Assembly (NCBI GenBank): GCA_023653785.1
Contig: JAMKCH010058117.1
Location: 62,001-126,000 of the forward strand
DNA: 64,000 nucleotides
Direction: 5' to 3'
DNA from: Ophioderma brevispina
Taxonomy: Eukaryota > Echinodermata > Ophiuroidea > Amphilepidida > Ophiodermatidae
Below are positions 58,077-64,000 of this stretch, one piece after another. Each line of letters begins with the position of its first letter. Within the stretch, counting starts at the first letter, position 1. The translations under genes were made by a program, and so were the position numbers. The notes beneath the pieces were generated by a model. The model did not search any database and was not told the DNA's origin. It saw only the letters and a list, made by a program, of their open reading frames with translations.

Positions 58077-58570
58077 GTAAGTAATTAACACGAACGGTTT
58101 CTTTTGACGAGGTTCTACTGGATCCAAAATTAGGTACCCTACGAAATATCTGTTTTATTCTTAGATCCATAAAATATAACTCAGCTAACGCGATGATGTT
58201 CGCTTTCACCTTCCATCGCTCAAGTCGGGATTACACCTCTGTTAGATATGGCCAAAGTATAGTGAAGCCATACGTCTTTTTTCTCACATTGGTGGTCGGC
58301 ACGACGTATTGGCTAAAAAAGGCAGGACAACATGTAGTACGACGCGTCAATTACACTAATAAAAACAACACTACAGGCCACAGATTTGCTGCTACTACCT
58401 GCCTTTATTAACTCGTGCATTTCAATTTCTTTGAAAATTATTAGTGTGTAATTTCGGATTGCTTTCCGGTCCTTCCATGTAGTAAAGACATTTTTCAGAA
58501 CTCACAATTGTTAATCAGTAAATGCGCGGTTGAAAGTAGCCATTGCAAAATTGCTTCTAACCAACTCAAG

Positions 58571-58660
58571 GTGACGTCATCAGGTGTGAGTCAATCCAGG
58601 ACTTCACTCAGAATGATTTGGATGTCACTCACAGCCTCAGCTTCACCATCAATGTCCCAC
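58571..58660 (+). pseudogene. Copied fragment of the domain-1 second-half exon (cryptic mini-exon)
   Basis: 58566-58660 differs from 55698-55792 at only 5 of 95 positions, yet the flanks are unrelated. The fragment is preceded by AACTCAAG, which could act as an acceptor, and followed by GTAAAA, a weaker donor than the parental GTAAGT. Taken as an exon it is 90 nt, open and phase 1-1, so inclusion between modules B1 and A1 would keep the reading frame. It encodes only the F-G part with one Cys (VIRCESIQDFTQNDLDV), so it would add half a domain. It is probably a non-functional partial duplication, but splicing cannot be excluded. Confidence 0.75.
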
Positions 58661-59052
58661 GTAAAATGTGTTCGGCGTATGGCGGTTTGACGGACATGCA
58701 TAAATATAGGAGGTATACCCTGAGCACGTAAACATTGCTAACATTTATCCAGAAAAAAAATCCCCGTGTTCCTAAAATTTAAGTTGATTCCAATCTTGCA
58801 TTTCTTGCACGATCGAATATTGTACGTCGGATGAGGCTCACACGCAGTAGCAAGTTGTTTAAGTTGTTAAGCATGTTAAAAAGGACACATGGTGCCACAA
58901 TCTGGTCCAGAACAATATTTACAAAGAAACAAGGGGACAACACCGAGAGCCCTTGTAGCGTAATTGTGATCTTCTAAAAATGATTATTTTTGCGTATGTT
59001 TTTTATTCTATTATAGTTCAATTATTTTTTTTATAATCTCTTATCTTAATAG

Positions 59053-59502
59053 GGGGACCAACAGTTGGGGCTGGAAGCAACGAGATACAGTTACGCTATC
59101 GAGAAGGGACATCGGGTTCATACACAGACGTGGAACACAATGGAATAATTTTGGTAGAACCTGGGACTCTTTATGAATTTCAATGTGAAGCATTTAATGT
59201 TCTGCCTACAAGCGAGTCGGATCCCGCCTTTGACGCCTTGGATCTTTTCTTCTACTACGACACCACCAACGACAACGATTATCTCAGCGGAGAACAGGGG
59301 AACAACGAACCGGGAACTCAATCAGAAGTGACTCCTACACTCTATGACTTAACGGATGAAGTGAGGATTACACCTTTAGATTCGGACTCATGCGCTGCAG
59401 AACTTAGTTGTCATGCTCTGTATGATGTCACCAATCCCAAGCCTACACCAGTCCCATCTTTGTCGGATACGCCTTTCATCACTGCACGGCTGATTCAAGC
59501 GG
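59053..59502 (+). CDS. Ig-like module A, copy 1
   Basis: Acceptor TCTTATCTTAATAG, donor GTAATT, 450 nt, phase 1-1, open. It reads GGPTVGAGSNEIQLRYREGT, then LYEFQCEAFNVLPTSESDPA, then FDALDLFFYYDTTNDNDY, then CAAELSCHALYDVTNPKPTP, ending SDTPFITARLIQAG. Cys in FQCEAF and in ELSCHAL match the core pair. The usual Trp position is taken by Phe/Tyr (LDLFFYY), and an extra Cys precedes the second core Cys. It is longer than a usual Ig domain. It forms a pair with the preceding B module. It is strongly acidic and not recognised beyond Ig-like. Confidence 0.82.
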
Positions 59503-59692
59503 GTAATTTTAAGAGTTATCTAATATTTAGAGTAACCGACCCGCCCGTCCACCCAATTATAACCAAACATTCGACTAATCGAACATCTAAATAACCAACC
59601 AACTTGCTAACTATTGTGTCCATCCCTCTGCGCGCAGGCCTGTCTGTCTTTTGAGTATCATAATCAGATCTCGGTATTTGCATTTTCTTTAA

Positions 59693-60342
59693 GGTAATGT
59701 GCTGCCTTGATATTCATATTTTAGCATACTATTACATGTGACAAATTAAGCTGAAAAATAGGGACAAAGGCCATCTCATTTGCATAGTAAATGGTGGCCA
59801 TGTTGGAATATCTGGTACTACAGTGTTTTACAATACCTAACAACCTTAATTTTTATTTTTCAAAATATATTTTATTTTGTTTTCAAATGAGACACCGTAA
59901 ATGACAAACGATAACGCTCAAAGAAAACCATTAGAACCTAGAAAGACTATTTTTATTATTATGCAAATTAGGTTCAGCATTTGATTTTTAAAACAATATT
60001 TCAAATATTTATTTCAGTTGTAGGTATTTGCAGAATAAAAACTGGTTTCTTTTCCAAGTTACTAATTTTTGTGCAGGAACGGCCTTAAATATCGCCTTTT
60101 GAAAAACAATAATATGCATACGAATTAATAAGATGATGTATTTTATTTATTTTTCAATGGACGATATTTATTATTTATGTGAAATGCGCTCAAATTACGA
60201 ACTTTAATTTGCCATAACTTTGGATCCATGACTCCGATTTATGTCAAATAAAAACATCTGAAAGATAAAATTCTGCTGCTTGTCGTAGTTGTATTTCAAA
60301 AATTATGGTGTTTTTAAGCCATTTCCCTTGTAGCCCATTACC
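59693..60342. mobile_element. TTAA-flanked MITE in intron, 650 bp
   Basis: Left end GGTAATGTGCTGCCTTG and inverted right end GGTAATGGGCTACAAGGG are bordered by TTAA (59689-59692, 60343-60346). It lies wholly between exons A1 and B2. No transposase. Confidence 0.75.
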
Positions 60343-60402
60343 TTAATACTATTAAACACTGTTATAATGCCTTTTGTTATGTTGTGTTATAATCCTATAC
60401 AG

Positions 60403-60792
60403 AACCCCCTGAGATTCCTATAATAACACTAGACGAAGGAAGCAGTGATGATTGGGATGGGGATCCCAATGACAACCTCATCATTCTCTTAGAAGGAAGC
60501 GTGTACACCTTTAATTGCGAAGCCTCTGATGCCGACCCGCAGGCTGACATCTTATGGACCCCATACGACAAAGATGGCCAGGAAATTTCTTTCGGAGTGG
60601 AGCTCGATCCTTCTGGGGAGGATTTCCCCGACTGCGTGTTTGAAACAACCGAAGAATCCTATACTCTTGAAGAACCCGTGCTTTTGCACACAGTTCTTCA
60701 TGATGGATATTTAGAGTGCAAAGCATTTAACGACTACCATGACGATAGTAACGGTGGCTCCACCACAGCAAGAATGAACTTTAAAGTTTGTC
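60403..60792 (+). CDS. Ig-like module B, copy 2
   Basis: Acceptor TAATCCTATACAG, donor GTAAGT, 390 nt, phase 1-1, open. It reads PPEIPIITLDEGSSDDWDGD, YTFNCEASDADPQADILW, VLLHTVLHDGYLECKAFND, and ends MNFKVC. It aligns with module B copy 1 without gaps in total length and with the same Cys/Trp layout. The middle acidic segment is the most diverged part. Synonymous differences are many, so the duplication is old and the protein sequence has been kept by selection (inference from the pattern; rates not computed). Confidence 0.87.
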
Positions 60793-61748
60793 GTAAGTTA
60801 TGGCGATTCATAAGACTCTCGATTGAGAGAATTATCTGACGAGGCAATATTAGTAGGAAGGAATTAGTGTATTTGGGTAGGGGAATTTCCCTGATGGCAC
60901 ACTGTTAACACCAACATTTGGCCAATTTGAATAGCTTAAACTATATAATAGATAGTCACGGCGATTGCATGAAGCCCGAAGTTGTATGTTCGAGGATATA
61001 TACTCCTGATATCTCTTAGCCAGTTGTAGCAAGGAATCAAAATCTTCAACTACAAAAGAACATACACTTAGATTTGTAAATGGAGCGGAGCCCGCAATAA
61101 ATTGCTAATCCTCGCCCTTTTTCGATTAGCAACTAAAACATAATGCTAACATGGCTAAGGCTAATATTGTACAACATCACCAGAAATATTAACGTTGTAC
61201 AGCTGCTTCAAACAAGACAAGACAAGGTTCAGTATATTGCTCTCGAAATGGCACCTTGCATTTCAGGTCAGGTACAAACATTGGACCTCATCTGAAATTG
61301 CTAAAACATGTTCTCTATATCCAATACCTAGATTTGGCATTATTCTCAAAGAAATATACAACTGAGTTAGTGTTTTTAGAAACCAAAGTAATCCACGGAA
61401 GTGCGAACCCTCAAATCTACAAGTGACTGGACTGCATTTAAAAATGTACAAAGGAACTTCCATGACACATGGTCTGTTAAAGATCTCGTGTACTTGATGC
61501 CTATGTACTTAACTAATTAAAATTCTCCCCTACTCGGTCAAACATAAGTCCAGTTTGTTTCTGGCAAAAGCCATGTTCAAATTAAGTTTTAAATGCCAAA
61601 ATTGTCCTCCCAAAATCAGTTTTGCAGCCTCATATTTGAAAATTTGGGCAACATATTTTTACCAAAAAAATTATTCGAGGGCTTCTCCTGGATTACATTT
61701 ATTCATCTCAATACTTTGAATATTTTTCATTATTTTTTTTCATCACAG

Positions 61749-62198
61749 GAGGACCAAATGATTTCGCTGGGAGTGATGAGCTGGCTCTGCGTTATCGAGA
61801 AGGCACATCGGGCCAATATACCGAGCTTGCTCATGATGAGATACTTGATCTTGATACTGGAACTCAGTATGAATTTCAATGTGAGGCATTCAATGTTCTT
61901 CCGACGACTGAATCAGATCCTTCCTTTGACGCTCTTGACCTCTTCTTCTACTACGATACCACCAATGACAATGATTATGAAAGAGGTGTCCATCTGGAAA
62001 ATGAACCGGGAGTACCTTCACAAGATATCACATCACTATTCGACGTGACCGACATGTTCACAATAACTCCCAGTCTCTCTGACAGTTGTACAGCAGAAGT
62101 ACGTTGTGTGTCGATATATGACGTCACAAACCCGAGACCAGACATTACACCAACTTTATCCGATACACCGTTTATATCTGCACGAGTTAGACAAGCAA
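61749..62198 (+). CDS. Ig-like module A, copy 2
   Basis: Acceptor TTTTTTTCATCACAG, donor GTAAGA, 450 nt, phase 1-1, open in the frame set by the exon at 60403. It reads GGPNDFAGSDELALRYREGT, YEFQCEAFNVLPTTESDPSF, DALDLFFYYDTTNDNDY, CTAEVRCVSIYDVTNPRPDI, and ends SDTPFISARVRQAS. Exactly the same length as copy 1, with the core Trp likewise replaced by Phe/Tyr and the same extra Cys. A 151-codon frame offset by one base (61593-62048) overlaps it and is a shadow. Confidence 0.87.
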
Positions 62199-62389
62199 GT
62201 AAGATTAATTCATTTTGATTATTAAATATTAGGTTTTACCGCGATACGATAGCAAGTTATATAAATCTTAGTAAACTTATAAATATCCTACTTTAGGAAA
62301 TTGACAGCAAATTATATATTTTAGAAAACTTAAATACCCTACTCTCTTGGGTAAAATTTAGCAACGAATTACTGAATTCTCCATGGGAA

Positions 62390-62615
62390 GACGAAGAAAT
62401 AACTTTTTTTGGGTGTTTGTGATGCGAGTAGCCATCTCGATGACTCAACGAGTCTGTAACCGTCCCAGCATTGAATAATTTATACACCTGGGCGGAGAGG
62501 AGTTATCGAGGGAAAGCGCCTTAATCAAGGACACATCACGTTTGCCGCAGCGGGCCTCGAACCCATAACCGTGGGCGAAAACTCAACCCACTAGATCACC
62601 CTTGTCAATTAGGGG
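62390..62615 (-). repeat. tRNA-derived SINE in intron
   Basis: On the minus strand, TGATCTAGTGGGTTGAG and GGGTTCGAGGCCC resemble A and B boxes. The body, TGTCCTTGATTAAGGCGCTT and CTCCTCTCCGCCCAGGTGTA, is shared with the SINE at the window end. Known as a very widespread marine-invertebrate SINE type (from general knowledge, not checked). Confidence 0.6.
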
Positions 62616-63198
62616 ATGCTATTAGCGGATACCACAAATTGAGCTCCGCGACGGCTGTGCATAGCGAGTTTGCAAGAAATGCCCTTAGAACACCCATAAT
62701 GTCTTGGTTTTGCTTTATTTTTAAGTACATTTTGTAATCTGTATTTTTGCGACGTATTGGTTATTTACACGTTGAAATTGCTATTTTGTCGTTTTCACAT
62801 AGTGACGTATTTTATTTAACATAATTTTTGGGGGATTTCTAAATAAATTGGATGTTGATTAGTTGGCGATTTTGGCGATTTTCCACTAGTATTAATTGAA
62901 ATATATGTTTTAATTAACAGTATGGAGCAAAGTAAAATTGCAAAATCTTCAAAACCGGTTTTCTCGAAATCCGTATTTTGCAAATACGTCAAGTATGTGA
63001 CAAGGCCGACGAGATTATTATTAACTTTGTATCAATTTTCCATCGCAATCAATTCAAATACGTAATTAGCAATGCAATCATTCAACGAGCCTCATGCGTT
63101 TATTTACTGATGGCGTACAAACAAGCTACGCTGTATTTCGTACCATGAATCACTTAGAGTAAAAATATTTTAATCTTAATAAAAAATGTACCATGCAG
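62616..63198. other. Intron of the multi-Ig gene, no other feature
   Basis: AT-rich; ends in the acceptor ATGTACCATGCAG for the exon at 63199. Confidence 0.5.
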
Positions 63199-63384
63199 GA
63201 GCAACTGACCGTGTCGAAATAGGATTACCAGCCTTTGGCACTGGAGAGCCACCAATACGAGGGTTAGTATCCGATGACGGTGATATCCTTCAACTGTATG
63301 CTGGAGACACATACACGTTGACGTGTCGAACCCGTGGAGCAGATCCAGATGTAGATATCGTGTGGACGCTGGATGATTGTGCAG
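63199..63384 (+). CDS. Ig-like domain, first half (last visible exon)
   Basis: Acceptor TACCATGCAG, donor GTAATG, 186 nt, phase 1-1, open. It reads ATDRVEIGLPAFGTGEPPIR, then LVSDDGDILQLYAGDTYTLT, then CRTRGADPDVDIVWTLDDCA. It has the B-strand Cys and C-strand Trp, and then stops as the exon at 55037 does, so it is the first half of a two-exon Ig domain. The second half must lie beyond the window. An extra Cys (DDCA) sits near the junction. The gene therefore continues to the right. Confidence 0.78.
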
Positions 63385-63504
63385 GTAATGACTAGTTATA
63401 CACGGTACACTTACCTTTCCAAAATTAGAAACATGGTATAGGACAGTGGTTCTGACCTTAAAGTTTCTTGTCCGCCAGGCATATTATCCATCAAAAAGTC
63501 TTCA

Positions 63505-63770
63505 CACTAGATTAGAGCGTGGCCCACTGGGTAGGATATTCTTCTTCGGTGCAGGAGGTCCGGGTTTCAAGTCTTCGCATGGTAACCTTTAGAGATTTAA
63601 TCAGATACTAAATTCTGGATTTGATTTGTAAAAGACCTATTGCTTAAAACTGGAATTCCGCTTTCTCCGTGGTTCTTTTGGACTTGGAAAAACAAACCAT
63701 GAGAATTATCCCGTCATTCGGAGGGGACGTTAAGACGTTGATCCCATGTACATGGTAAAAAGTAAAGTCG
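63505..63770 (+). repeat. Possible tRNA-derived SINE, plus strand
   Basis: GTGGCCCACTGGGTAGGA and, 30 bases on, GGTCCGGGTTTCAAGTC resemble A and B boxes. The later phrase TTCGGAGGGGACGTTAAG is part of the body. The right edge merges with the next SINE. Confidence 0.4.
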
Positions 63771-63779
63771 TCGTGCCGA

Positions 63780-64000
63780 GCAAGCTCGTACGCGGAGTGC
63801 CCATCTCTCTTTCCTTGGCGTTTGGGCCAGACTCCTCCGTATTATGCTTGCTGTGGGGGGTTCGCCACTCCTCCCGCACAGCGAGTCTGTTACTTACCCA
63901 TTTATACACCTGGGTGGAGAGGAGTAATTGAGGTAAAGTGCCTTACTCAAGGGAACAACACGTTGGCCGCAGTGGGACTCGAACCCACGACCTTTTGATT
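63780..64000 (-). repeat. tRNA-derived SINE, cut by the window end
   Basis: Minus strand: GGGTTCGAGTCCCACTGCGG (B box), then CCCTTGAGTAAGGCACTTTA, CTCCTCTCCACCCAGGTGTA, and later TCTGGCCCAAA and GGGCACTCCGCG. Same family as 38235-38505 and 62390-62615. The A box lies outside the window. Confidence 0.65.

Noticed and set aside
61593..62048. 151-codon frame overlapping module A copy 2
   Set aside because: Off-frame shadow; the real exon is set by splice sites, by phase and by similarity to 59053-59502.

Overview
The window looks like AT-rich, repeat-dense nuclear DNA from an animal. Coding signal appears only as short exons with consensus GT/AG borders and kilobase-scale introns. Fossil tRNA-derived SINEs, a CR1/L2-type LINE and many short inverted-repeat DNA transposons fill the space between. 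The exon style (phase 1-1 immunoglobulin domains) and the repeat style (a foldback-like element, SINEs common in marine invertebrates) suggest a marine invertebrate, probably a non-chordate deuterostome such as an echinoderm or hemichordate. This is inference; nothing seen fixes the species. Repeated segments differ by many one-base gains and losses while single-copy exons read cleanly, so part of the repeat divergence may be unpolished long-read assembly.

Layout. About 0-46 kb is essentially gene-free. It holds an unrecognised 127-codon frame broken by one stop (1959-2339), a dead CR1/L2 LINE on the minus strand (about 9260-6380), a tandem 2.4-kb repeat with an inverted partial third copy (about 9960-15150), a tandem 0.69-kb duplication carrying a hAT-like MITE (21216-22608), several non-autonomous DNA transposons whose target-site duplications can be read directly, and a 6.8-kb structure (31099-37880) whose two ends are inverted arrays of a hairpin-forming ~107-bp satellite. 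A second tandem duplication (about 42826-46260) has one copy interrupted by a hAT-like element and a tRNA-Met-like SINE.

About 46-64 kb holds immunoglobulin-superfamily sequence on the plus strand. Three phase-0 exons (46434-51293) encode a V-set-like domain. It carries a stop codon exactly where the invariant tryptophan is expected and a frame break inside the D-x-A-x-Y-x-C motif, so it is a pseudogene, a mis-assembled gene, or both. From 55037 to the window end, eight clean exons, all phase 1 at both ends, encode successive Ig-like domains of what appears to be one secreted or cell-surface protein: a two-exon Ig domain, a one-exon Ig domain, then two acidic modules B (390 nt) and A (450 nt) repeated as B-A-B-A, then the first half of another Ig domain. 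The start of this gene is not visible, and its 3' end lies beyond the window. A 90-nt piece of the second exon of the first Ig domain has been copied into the first B-A intron and keeps phase 1-1 borders.

No rRNA, functional tRNA, CRISPR array or complete intact gene was found.
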